From Liolophura sinensis (taxonomy: Eukaryota; Mollusca; Polyplacophora; Chitonida; Chitonidae), in NCBI RefSeq assembly GCF_032854445.1, contig NC_088300.1, positions 52,302,984-52,366,983 on the forward strand: DNA of 64,000 nt, given 5' to 3'. The position numbers were made by a program, and so were the translations under genes. Positions 38,331 to 50,200 of this stretch are shown here, one piece after another (position 1 is the first letter of the stretch; every line of letters begins with the position of its first letter). The notes under the pieces are model-generated. The model searched no databases. It was not told where the DNA came from and saw nothing but the letters and a program-made list of their open reading frames with translations.

Positions 38331-38709
38331 GTAAATTTTAAAATACACTTTGAATGGTAACATATGCACAGATGAAGCTGGCATTTTGTGAAAGGTAAAT
38401 TGACCGATCGATGGCTACGCCTCCTGAATTATCTCTAGCCAATCAGAAAACACGCTAAAAATACCTCACAGCATGGGAAGATGGCAAACAAAATAGCGAA
38501 AATAACTAATATCTGCAAAAAGTCCATAAAAATAGACAAATCTGATAAATCATAAAACCTGACAACCAAAACTGCAAAGCCGCACCCTTTGTGCTAATCA
38601 TACAGTGGATATCGATATCATGAGGTAATAACAAATTCTGAATCCTTTGGCGGCTAATTACTATGTTCAGCAGCCTACAGTAGACAGGGAAACTGAAAAC
38701 ACAAGGTTG

Positions 38710-38745
38710 TACGGCGTAAAATACTAATCAAATAAATAAATAAAT
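38710..38745 (+). mobile_element. Minimal SINE 3' insertion with imperfect target duplication
   Basis: Only the last approximately 36 bp of the family (TACGGCGTAAAATACTAATC and AAATAAATAAATAAAT) are present. The flanks AAAACACAAGGTTG (38696-38709) and AAAGCACAAGGCTG (38747-38760) match at all but two positions. An extremely 5'-truncated retrotransposition is the simplest reading. Confidence 0.7.
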
Positions 38746-39564
38746 AAAAGCACAAGGCTGTTTGGTCTTCATGTATATGTTTCAATTCGGAGAGCTTACT
38801 ACAACACAAGCAGACAAAACCGGAGCACACAGATTGCTAGATATTTATCCAACTGTCCGATCAGAATACACTGTTTGTATATACAGGTATAGAGGAAATG
38901 TATTTACAATGCTGCTTCACTGAAAGGCCATTCTGAAGACAGAGTACACAAGACTGGATCACAGTATGATGACACAACTGGATACAGCAGACTTGTTGCC
39001 AAAGAACAGATAAACAGTACAATTTTTCAAGATATGTACATATAGTTCATGTAGTAACCAATTTAGTCCAGTAAAGCGATAATATTTTCACCCGTCCCCA
39101 ATTAAGCAAATAAGGTAGATAGTTATATGAAACTGGCTGGATACTAACTAATGTACATGTAATTAAGTGACAACTACTTTATCATCTACATACATACATG
39201 TATCAACTCAGACACACAGAAAAACCTAATGACCAATTAGCAGAAAAATTAATCAAGTAATCACACTAATCATGCTACATCACAAGTGTATTTTCATTGG
39301 AGTAAAAGAACCTTATGGTAAAACTAACTTTTGCTTTACAACATGTACGGTATGCTGGTTACTACAAAGATTTAAAAAATTTTTTCTGAGTAAAAGATAA
39401 CTAACACTTCTTCTCAAACTGATTAGGTGAGAAAATTTGCAGAAATCTATAAATGGATAATGACTCTGTAGGTCAACAGCCAAACAATATGTGGATTTTA
39501 CTAAGAATACATATAGAAACAGTCAGAGCATAATGGAGCACTGCGAGTGCTTCAGTGGGATCTC

Positions 39565-39848
39565 CAGGGCCTCTGTGGCTCAGTTGGTTAGGGCGCTAGT
39601 GCAGCGTAATGACTCAGGAGTCTCTCAACAATGCAGTTGCTGTGAGCTCAAGTCCAGCTCATATGGGCTTCCTCTTCGGCCATAAGTGGGAAGGTCTGTC
39701 AGCAGCCTGCGGATGGTCGTGGGTTTTCCCCCGGCTCCGCCCGGTTTCCTCCCACCATAATGCTGGCCGCCGCTGTATAAGTGAAATATTCTTGAGTACG
39801 GCGTAAAACACCTATCAAATAAATAAATAAATCAAATAAATACATAAA
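39565..39848 (+). mobile_element. Full-length tRNA-derived SINE with 13-bp target-site duplication
   Basis: The head is tRNA-like: A box in TGGCTCAGTTGGTTAGGGC and B box in GTGAGCTCAAGTCC, about 60 bp apart. A conserved body (GGGAAGGTCTGTCAGCAGCC, GGATGGTCGTGGG, CTCCGCCCGGTTTCCTCCCA) leads to the 3' block AGTGAAATATTCTTGAGTAC and GGCGTAAAACACC, then an AAATAAATAAAT tail. Perfect direct repeats TCAGTGGGATCTC flank it (39552-39564 and 39849-39861). It encodes no protein and would depend on a LINE reverse transcriptase. Open frames through it are not genes. Confidence 0.96.
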
Positions 39849-40627
39849 TCAGTGGGATCTCACCTTCTGCCAGATTAAAGCACAGCCAGTTGGTAGTGCT
39901 AGACAATAAAGGCTATTTGGCTTTGTCACAGTATCAAATTTATGATGGTGTGGGTGATATCCTGGGCAAATGCTGTTGTTTAAGGTGTGTAGTCTTTATT
40001 GGATTATCATCACCAAATTTTGTGTGGCGATTGGAGGGGAGGTTAGTAAAGTGGTTATTCGGGCCGTCAAATGTGTCCCACCATTGAGACAACATGCTGA
40101 ATACAACATATTCTGGCCCTGAATGACTCCAACTCCTTTTCTTATACTGGCCTAGCGTCCTTGGAGTATTGACACTAACAGTATTAATTTCGCATTCAAT
40201 GAAGATCCAGGCCAATTGTCTTTGTTATCGAAAAAGTTTCACGTAACTAAAAGACACCAACCTAAAGACCTGCTTTCTGCACCCACCACTCTGTCACCAA
40301 ATATCCCTAATTGATTTAGCATAGATTTATTATAGCCATGAAGGATTCCACAGTACACAATTCTCGGCCACTGCCGCCATTTTCCCACAACTCCACGATG
40401 AAGCAGGACATGCGTTTAGCTGCTAGAGATTGCAGCAGAGGCCGAGGCGAGTGCCACTGAGGCCTTCATGGTTATAATAAGTCTACTCTAAGGCGAGTAG
40501 GGGCATATGGTGGTGGTGGTGTGGTGGTGCAGAAAGCAGGTAGTTAGGTTGGTGTCTTTTTAGACCTGTTTGTAACAAAGACAATTTGCCTGGACCCTTG
40601 TTGAGTACAAAATTAATACCAAACAAA

Positions 40628-40686
40628 ATGAGACCTACATTGTCGTTTAAGTTAAATTCATTCATCTGTCATATTTGTAGGACACG
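40628..40686 (+). other. Weak candidate for the RAD51AP1 initiator exon
   Basis: An ATG-initiated frame of 19 codons plus 2 nt runs into a strong donor CACG|GTAAGT. Its phase fits the next known exon at 44258, which starts with the third base of a codon, and would make CGG (Arg) at the junction. The phase match has a one-in-three chance and the encoded peptide is not RAD51AP1-like apart from MRP. I list it only as the best of poor candidates. Confidence 0.15.
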
Positions 40687-41559
40687 GTAAGTATGGCCGC
40701 CAAACATCAACAAGAGTCAACCACCCAGATTCTAAAATTTGTCTGCACCAGCGCTTTTGATTTTCAGCACCTTATGACACACAATCATAATTAATCTTTT
40801 GAACAGAGTTTTCTTTCTATGTGATTACTAACCATATGAGCTCAGTGTCAGAGATGTGATGGAGTTCAGCGTGGAGGTATCCCAGCCATATACAGTGGGC
40901 CAATAACAGCAATGGTATTGGTTAACAAGGGTACAAAATGCCAAAAACCATAGATTCTTCTTTTACTTTTACTGCGAAGTGTTTTAATAACCTTTCCTTA
41001 TTTATGTAAAGGTGAAATGTCAGGATTTTCATCACTGATAATAGTGACATTTCGCCTTTGGTTACACTAAGTGTGTCAACTACAGTAGGCCTATATAGAA
41101 CCTGAATGTTGATAACAGATCACTTATTAATTTGTCTCACTGAGGTTATATGTAGGCCTATACACTACGTTCAGTATTAGGCTTTGCCTATTTCATATTA
41201 CTGTTAGCGTCCTGACTTCAACGATGTTTAGCCAGTATAAGAATGGAGTTGGAGTCTTTCGGGGCTAGGTGTATCCACAAAGGCCTACTCCTCAACGAAT
41301 AGTCAGTGTACTCGGAGTCTTGGACTATGACATCTATTAATCTGGTATATCGGCAGCTGTAAAGACTATGTCGCTATAACCCCAGAATCCCTCCTTATCC
41401 ACATAACTGTCCTGTATCAGTAGACAAAGTTAACCATGCCCATTCTTGTCAGGGTTAGGAATATCACTGCGTGTTCAAATTTCGTCCGCCCCCAACATAG
41501 AGGCCTAATAGTAATAGCAAACAGGTTCTAAAGCAGAGCGCCTTTAGTCTAACTTTACA

Positions 41560-41960
41560 AATATGTAATTTATCAAGAATATTTCCACTTTACAAGCTCT
41601 TAGTCTTACCCTTCATGGCTATGCGTCAGGAGAAGTTTGTGTCCACGTTTTCCGTCACCTTTATCCAACGGCTCCGTTTTGACAACAGGGCCACCTCTCA
41701 ACCCAGTGCAAAATAACCACGCACTCGCTGACCCTTAGACAAGAAAAAGTGACAGCCACATTCGGTAAGCCGCAGTGTAGTATCTGAATAATGTAATACC
41801 ACACGTAAAGATTGTTTAGTAATACGGTGGAAATAAATCAAAATTCATACCTTTTCTGTGCTAAACTTAAATGTTTAAAATTATACATAAGGTATATTCC
41901 ACACACCAATTTTAATACCGACGGTGGCGTAACAATAATATCATAGCTCTGAACAGAAAT
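41560..41960. promoter_or_regulatory. CpG-richer segment, candidate divergent promoter
   Basis: In an otherwise CpG-poor region this stretch has many CG dinucleotides (ATGCGTCAGG, CACGTTTTCCGTCACC, CCAACGGCTCCG, CACGCACTCGCTG, ATTCGGTAAGCCGC, CCGACGGTGGCG). A minus-strand donor (GAAGG|GTAAGA, 41610/41609) and a plus-strand donor (TTCG|GTAAGC, 41764/41765) point outward from it. It could serve RAD51AP1 on the plus strand and a distant first exon of the minus-strand gene. Inference only. Confidence 0.35.
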
Positions 41961-42360
41961 GGAGGGACTTCTGAAAAGACACAGTTACATATCGTCCTGT
42001 GTTCTGAGCCCAGTTCATGATAGATTTTAGCTTTTCGTTGGTCGGATATAGGGTCTTTGTTTGACAGATCGCTCAAAGATGTCTGAATCCAGAAGACCAT
42101 GTCGGTATGTTTTGTGTGGAAGAAAGACATTGTGGTGTAAACGAATGCTGTTGTTGTAAAGCTCTTGGCTCTGCTTTCGGTGTAGCACACTGAAATGATT
42201 TTTAAAATTCACAGAAACCACAACAAACTATACATTTTTGGAAAGCGCAGTATATGTTTATTTCAAAAATACATTGTTCATTATTCAGCACGAAGACGAA
42301 TTTGCATAAAACGCAATTTTCTGAAAATAGCAAAATATGAGGACTTTTGTGTGAATGTTT

Positions 42361-42379
42361 GGGGGGGGGGGGGGGAGGG
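42361..42379. repeat. Poly-G tract
   Basis: Fifteen G followed by A and GGG. The tract is slippage-prone and may be an assembly or sequencing length uncertainty. It could form a G-quadruplex. Confidence 0.9.
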
Positions 42380-44257
42380 TATTGTCAAAACAAGGCCTAA
42401 AATATCCCATTATTGTTTCTCTGTGAAGTATATAGACACTATGATACTAAAGAAGAATTGCAGTATTTAAGAAGTAATCGTAAATTTAGGGGTACAAGTT
42501 GTGAAATTAAATATAAAAAAATGCAGAATTTCGGCTATTAGGGTACCCCATTTTGATTTTGCAGAAGCAGGTTCCACAAAAACATTTCTGCTTTGGTTAA
42601 TATGTAACAAATAAAAATTAAGTGTTTGGTAGCTTTCATTTTTAACTCAAAATTAAGTCACTCTTTTGTGAAATCCACCCCATGAATATTTGCCCTAAAA
42701 GAAAGTACTGTTTGTGTCATACTACCAACTATTTTACCTAAATATTAATAATTATTTATTTTGTAATGTCACATTACACTGTCAAAGCAAATGCCATAAT
42801 CTCTTCACATACAATCAGCTGTCAAGTATTTCTTAGCTTTAGAGCTGAACTGCTTTGGGAGGCATATAAATTCCATCCTTAGCCATTCAAATTTATTTGA
42901 TTCATTTAATCAGATATTTACTTATATCACATAATTCAGTTTAAAATAAGCTGATTATATTATGTGATCACGCACATTTAGTATGCCATTGTGAATTTAG
43001 AACCAGACAACTGAAAACTACACAGTCACTGAGCAATGCTGTGAACACTGTGCTCCAGTGTAAACAAATGCTTTCAGCACATTCACACTTAGCATTTTGT
43101 TACTTCCTACATTCAAATTCCAACCATCAAAATCAGCAATAAAATCACTCTGCTCCTCACTAAAAACCCCAGAAGAAGTGGGTTCTTGTTAGCCAATATG
43201 TTTGTCTTTGTTTCATATGCATAAAATCAATATTTGTATCTACCTGAAGTCTTTAGCACAGATTCGTGGCTGTGTCATGTCTGTTTCCTGCTGTAAAAAT
43301 GACAACCTCTGTACACAACCTCTAACACCTTGTTCGGCAATATTTTGAATCCGAACTTTGGCCAAGTCTCAGCAAGGTACCTCACTGACTGTTTAAAATT
43401 TTATAATGGCAAATAGGGCGTAATTTCCATTTAAACCTGAATTGTATCAGGAATGCATGAAGCTGACCAGCTCTGTACAGTATTACATTCTTAAATCATG
43501 TGTGGGCTTGACGTTCGGTTTTGTGAAATTTTGTTTGCCCTAGGATGCCCCCTAAGCAACATTAAAATCCTGATGTGCTTGCAATGGCAGTTTTTTGGCG
43601 GCATTTCCGAAAAAAAAATTACCTGTCAAATACATCTTATGGCCTATAGGATTGTAGGCACTTATGTTCATTACCCATTTGTCTGTGAATGTTGATAGTA
43701 AAACAAAACGTCGGTCAGTTATTTCCAAAGCTGCATAGGCCCATTGGCCCAATATTCCTTGGTAATGTTTAAAGCAACCTCAGAGCAATCTCAAACTATT
43801 ACCTTTAGTCAAAGTTTCAGCCAGCCAACTTAGCCCAGATTTGATGATTTGCTGAAAAACTCTCAAAAAAATGACCCCTATTGTCTCAGTGGTTATTTTC
43901 TTGCCTTACCATTGTCAGTTCTGTGATGGTTAGTCCATTGAAATGCTGTTTTGGGAAAAATTTTGGCAATAATTACTCTTACATAAAATGACCAGAAACA
44001 ATTAAAATTTATTACTGCAGCATATCTAAAAATAATTAGTTCTGTGAATACTGGTAAAATAATGAGGTAGTATGTTAAGATGCTTTGCTGTGGTAAATCC
44101 TTATGCCTACATGGTATGCATTCAGTGTGACTTTGAACTTTGAACCTTGTTCTGTACATCTAGGAAAAACATGGTCACAGTTTCACTTTTATCGTATTAT
44201 GTGAAACTTGTACGTGAAACTGGTACCTAATCTTCTTGTATTACATTTATTTTGTAG

Positions 44258-47200
44258 GTCAAGGAAGACAGTTGATTATTCAGCATTTGAAGGAGAAGAT
44301 AATGATGGTACTTGAATTTAAGTAGTCCTATTTTATGGTTTGATTTATTTACATATGACACTGTTTGTTTCACTGAAGAATTTATCACATATATGAACGT
44401 GGTCACGACTCAGATTTTGGGACTGCATGGATCACTATGTTTGATATTTTGAGCTCTTCAGAGTGATGGCCTGAATAAAAATTGAGGTCGTTTTCATTTT
44501 GGGCCCTTAAAAATCAGTTCTGAGATCAAACCAGGGTCCTTCACCAAGTGCCTTAAATGCCTTGTCACTTAACTCTGCAGTCAAAACAGTGAGAGTTTAT
44601 TGGTCAGGGGCCTGACAGTCACAAGACCTGTATGCTGTGCACATCTCAGCCAGCAGCATTTTAATGTTTAATATGAAATCTCTATGCCAGGTGTCAGAGT
44701 GTGTTATGATAGAATTTGTTTGACTGTCATTGATGATGTTTTAAGGCCAATAAATTCAATTTTTTCTTTTAATATTTATATTTGATAACTCAAAGTTTCT
44801 CCTACAGTTGACATTATTTCTGTTAGTATAGTTCTCCTTTTGCTTCAGATTTTGTTTGGGAAGTGTCCAGAATGATATCAAAGAGCCAGGTGTTTCCAAG
44901 ATGTTCCCTAATTAAAACAGCTGTCTTCTAACACTCTCTGTTAAATCTTCAGATGATTTCGCTGATCCTACTCCGCCAACTAAAAAGGCAAAAGGGTCAA
45001 ATAAAGAAAACAAGATGAACAGGAAAAAGGAGGGTGAGCTTCCCAAAATCAAGTCCCAGGACAGAGGATGTGGCAAGTAAGATTGGTGTGGAAGGCTCAC
45101 ATAAAGGATACAGGCTCTAGTTGACCCATGAATGAGTGGGTTTAGGCTTGCCCAATCATATAACATGTTACTGAAGCTGACAATGACCATATTAACATTG
45201 TTGACAACATATTTACTACTCTGCCTACATTTATCTTCTAGTTCCAGTGTACTGATTGCATACATGTAGATCATCAGTGGGCTAGGAGGTTTACAAAAGG
45301 AAAAACAGAAAGGAAAATCTCTGAAGTCTCTAGTAAAGTCATTACAACAACAGTGTACATGTAACATCCCGGTTTGTATTTTATCATGGCATTATTTGTG
45401 TTTAGCTAGAAATAGAGAGTTATTATTTTTGGAATATTTGACACCCAAACCCATACAAGAACATTATTCAGAAGATGGAGCTTATGTTTAATCATTTTTT
45501 TTATTGTATTCTGTCCTCACCATGGTAGAAATGGCAGATGAACCCTACTCTAGTTGTTATTCCAATCTAGCCCAAGGGATATTTTCAGCCCTGTTTTCAT
45601 TGTCGTAAAGCCAAACATGGAAGTGTGGCAGACTGCTGTGTACAAGGTTCTGTGTAATAAGTGTTTGTAAATTAAGGACAGAAGGTCAATAAACTGTTTT
45701 TTATTTGCCCTACATGTGAGTTATTTTTCCTGTATAACGTACACCAAGGCTGAGTTGTGTTCTCATGTGATATTATCTTGCTGCTGATTTTGACAGAAAA
45801 TGGTGTGCAAGAGAATATAATCCTTCTGTTAGTTTTAATGTTGGTGCTGTTATTACTGTCTACCTTTTTTATTTTTTTACATTACTAAGTGATGCCATGA
45901 ATAATGGCTACATAGAGGGACTCCCTTTGAAGTTAAATCTTTGATTTATGTTGGATTCAGGGAATGCATTCACCCCCAATTTGAAATAGCAGTTTTGGCT
46001 TTTTAAAAGAAATTGATAAGTTACTAAATTTGTTAGAATCAGAGACAGGAATTCAAAATATGATTTTGAATTAGAAAGGTACACTTTCTAATATGTTTAG
46101 ATTTTCCAGCTTACATGTAATGTTAAATGCGTTTATAGAGTCATTGGATCACAACTAGTTACACTGTAGTACATGTTGACTAGATGATAGCACCACATAC
46201 CTGTAAATGTTCGTGCATGTATATGTCCAGCCAGGCACCAAAAAGCCATCTGAATTGAAAATCAAATTTTAGAAATTGCTTTTACCTTTACAGCAAGAAA
46301 TGCTGATGAGCTCAAGCTTTTTGTCACTAGCTTTGATAGCAAGTATCTCAAGAAACTGATTTCCTGGGCCCAGTTTTTCGTATGTGTATTAGCTAATACT
46401 GGTATTAAGTCGTATTTGATATTCAAAATTTTAACCAAACTCAGCAGCCAATGCCGTTGTCCAAAGCCAAAGTATAACAGCCGCAGTTTTAGTTCATATT
46501 TATTACACAGGTACTCAAGTTTTTTTGCAGGCTAAGTACAAAATTGAAGACTTGGCTTTAAAATTATGGTATTAAGTCTTAAACCTGTTTGTTTTAAACC
46601 AGCCTGACCCTGTACTGTATATTCTGTTCTTATTTTTTGTTTATGCTTCACAGCCGGCAATCCCTTGATGAAAAACTGTTTGACAGAGACCTAGAAGCTG
46701 CTCTAAAACTCTCTATCCTGTCATCAGCAGACGCTGATCTCACAGAAGTTGCTGTAGAAACTCACAGTTCTGACAAACCTGCGTTGTCTTCGACAACTCC
46801 TAGTGTAGAATCTAGAGGATCAGGTGTGACAGAGAGCAAGCGTGAGTTTCATCTACTTTTTAAAATTTATTTACAAATGTGATGTAAATGTATCGTATCT
46901 GACGCATTTTAAATATGTAGCTTCTTTCTTTCAGGGCACTAATGCCTTGAAAAAGAAAACACTAATACTTTATTTTCGTGTTTTCTTTGCCATTCATGTT
47001 TGGCGAGCAGAATGTAGCTCAGTGGATAAGATGAGACAAACAAGGTTCTGGTACAATCCCAGCTTCATACAGCAAACTTGTCTTTTTCCCAGCTCTCACT
47101 GTTTGTAATGGTCTTATATATTTGTAATGGTGGCAATAAGGCGATGACACAGGTTTGGACGAGCCATGTTGGCGGCTAAGAGGTGTGATTTTAAGGTAGT

Positions 47201-50200
47201 TTCTAAATTGAATACACTTTCATAGTCTAGTCTGTCAACTAAACAGAGCTGTTGCCAACTATAGTAAAATCATGCCTTTTAGCCGCATTATCTTGTTTGA
47301 GCCCCCTCCTTATTTTTCCTAAACCTGGGTGAACTGGCAAGATTCTCGAAATGCATGTCATAATTGTATGGTCAAGGAACACCATGAAGCTTTCATTTAA
47401 GTTCCATATGTGAAATCATGAACTCTCTTATTTGAGAAGTCTGACAAACTTTGTCATTGTGATATACGTAATGCATATCATATTGGTGGAAGACAAATGG
47501 CCTTCAGGCAAAGCTAGGATACCGTAAAGGAGGGTACTGTACTTCGCATGACAAAGTATTGTCTCACCTCTAATACTAAAGAGCGTAGAGTATGGATTAT
47601 ACGACATTGTGTTTCCAGTTTCTCTAAAACAGATTATCCCATGGCCTTGAGAAAAAATTCCAGATTAAAAGGTGATTTACTGAGTTACCAAGCACATTAA
47701 TAAAAAATATGCCTATATCTGTTTAGGTCTGTGTGTATCCTTCTTCTGAAATAACTTTGGTTTGGTTTTTTCTTGTCTTTTTGTTTTTAAATGTATATTA
47801 AAAGTGTATACGGATTATTTCATGTTTAGGAGTGGGCAAGTTGATAGTTGACTATCAACTAGATAGTTGACAAACACCTTCAAGATGAAGTCTATACAGG
47901 TGGGCCAGTGATTATTCATTTATTGATTGAAGCCTTACTTTAGCCAGAAATGACAATATAAGGCCTATAAGTGACATATTAGAATACCACACTCCATTTT
48001 TTGTGCTATTTACTCTTTGGAAATGTTACAAAAGCATTTTATGTGTTTTCATGATTTACCTGAAGTCTTTTTTCCTTTTTTCGTAGATTCTCTGCCATCA
48101 GTGGCAAAGCTTGATGATGAGATTATAGCGTTACCAGATGATCTCTCTGAGAATCCTCGAAAACGGAGGAAAGCTGCTGTTAAGCCCGTGAGGTATGATG
48201 ACGCTGACGATGATGATGATGCTGTGGAAGAAGAATGGAACCCAGCAAAAGCAGACAAACTGAATTCAGGGAATGGTGTGGAACAGTTTTATTTTATTGA
48301 GTGGTTAAATGGTGCCCAAGACCCTCTTTTATTAAATTAATGACTAGATTTTGCAGTCTGGCTTTACTGAGTGAAGCGTGTTGGTAACTATCTATTGGCA
48401 TGAAAGGAAAAATGTTCACGTGAATAGTTTTCGTATGAATGCCACATTCAGGGGGAGTAACTCTTTACTTGCTGTGACAGGAATAGCTTCACAGCTTCAT
48501 TTATTGTAGTATTAGGATTAAATTTTACAGGGATTAGGTTGGATGTCAAAGTGGCAAAAGATTTCTGTGAAAATGTGTGAATAATAAAGAATAATAAATT
48601 GCAAAGTGAACTTCTCAATGTTTTCTTCATGTTGGTATAAACCCCTCCATAATCTGTTACACATGGAAAAGTTTGTCCATGGCTTACTTGCCAGAGGTCG
48701 TTGGTTTACGGGCACTTTGGTTTGCTCCACCCATAAAACTGATCTCTGTTGGATAAATGAATAATTCTTATGTATGGGGCTAAATTATACATGATTTGCT
48801 TGTGATCGGATTTTAGGATAAATTATATAATGTAAAAGACGTCATCATTAAGTGCATTTTTGCCTCATACGTATAATGGAATCTGAAAATGCCATGACAA
48901 AAACATAGAACTGATAGGCCAAACTGTGAAATATGGCTTGTGATAAAAGGTTTTGTCAGATTTTGCCATGAGATTGATGTGGAAAATACTGAAGTGTAAA
49001 ATATATTTCACCATGTGATTTGTGTTGTAAATGGAACTATGGTTTATGAATCAAAGGGGGTATTTTTGGTGGGTATTCATCATGGATCCTTGTTAACATA
49101 CATGTGCCTTATGTGCACTGTGGTGTAGATATTTTGCTTAGAGCTAGTAGTAATCATCTAAAATTGTCTCTTCAGATGATGATGATGATGATGATGAAGA
49201 ATTTGATCCAGAGGACAGTGATTCAGATTATGGCTCATCCAAGAAAAAGAGAGGAAACAAGAAGACAAAGTCAAAACCAGTGACTAAGAAGGTTACACCT
49301 ACAAAAACTAAACTGAAGTCAAATGTAACAGGTAAGCCAATGTCTTATTCAGCATTGGTACCAAAAGTCAATAACATTGGAAAACATACAGAGCCTTATT
49401 TATTGTAAAATCATGGATCATGATTTTCTCAAACAAGCTGTTTTTTTTAAATCATTTACAGATCTTAAACATTTTAACACAAACTTAATGTGTTTTTGCT
49501 CATACACAACAACTGTATTTGGCTGAATATAACACTTTTTTTTTCTGATGATACACCAGTTACTCCAGTCCATCAGAAGAAACCTTCAGTGAAGCAGACT
49601 AATCCCAAGTCAACAACTAAGAGTTCCCCGGTCACACCATCCCATCATACACCGAGCAGAGTTCTCTCTGGCGGCCTTAAAAAGGCATGGGTGCCACCAG
49701 GTGAGGGGCCTCAGTCAGTCATACAAAGATATGTTCATACACAAACATTTGGAAACTGTCTACTCTTTGTCTTATTATTCTCATGATAAATAGCTTTGCT
49801 GTGAGACTTGTGTGTTTGAGATTGTTGTATATTCATTACAGACACTGTATTGAAAGAGTGTCCAGTCTCCAGTGCCGCAATAAAGATTTCCAGTACTGTA
49901 ATTCTTCAACCTTTTTGCTGGTTTGCCAGGTGTTCATTCAGACATATTCAAGAGCCATTATTCTATGTAGATTGATAAAATTATACTTTTTGTGAAGCCT
50001 GAAATTAGCCAGTCCAATCATTGTAGTTTTGTGTGATTATAAATGAGCATAAATTGCACTGAAAGTTGCTCTTTTATATGCGGAAAGGTGGAGGAATTAG
50101 AGTAGTGATGTTGTTTAATGAATTATGTTAACTTTGCTGAAAAATATTGACCCTGACCTGTGGGCAGCCATTGAGCAGAGTATAGCGAGGTTATTTTCAA

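Noticed and set aside
39491-39806. Open frames of about 65 codons
   Set aside because: They run through the tRNA-derived SINE at 39565-39848, which has no protein-coding role.
47012-47076. Possible tRNA gene
   Set aside because: D-arm and T-arm-like boxes are present but the acceptor stem does not close and the T-loop has an insertion; a relic SINE head is more likely.
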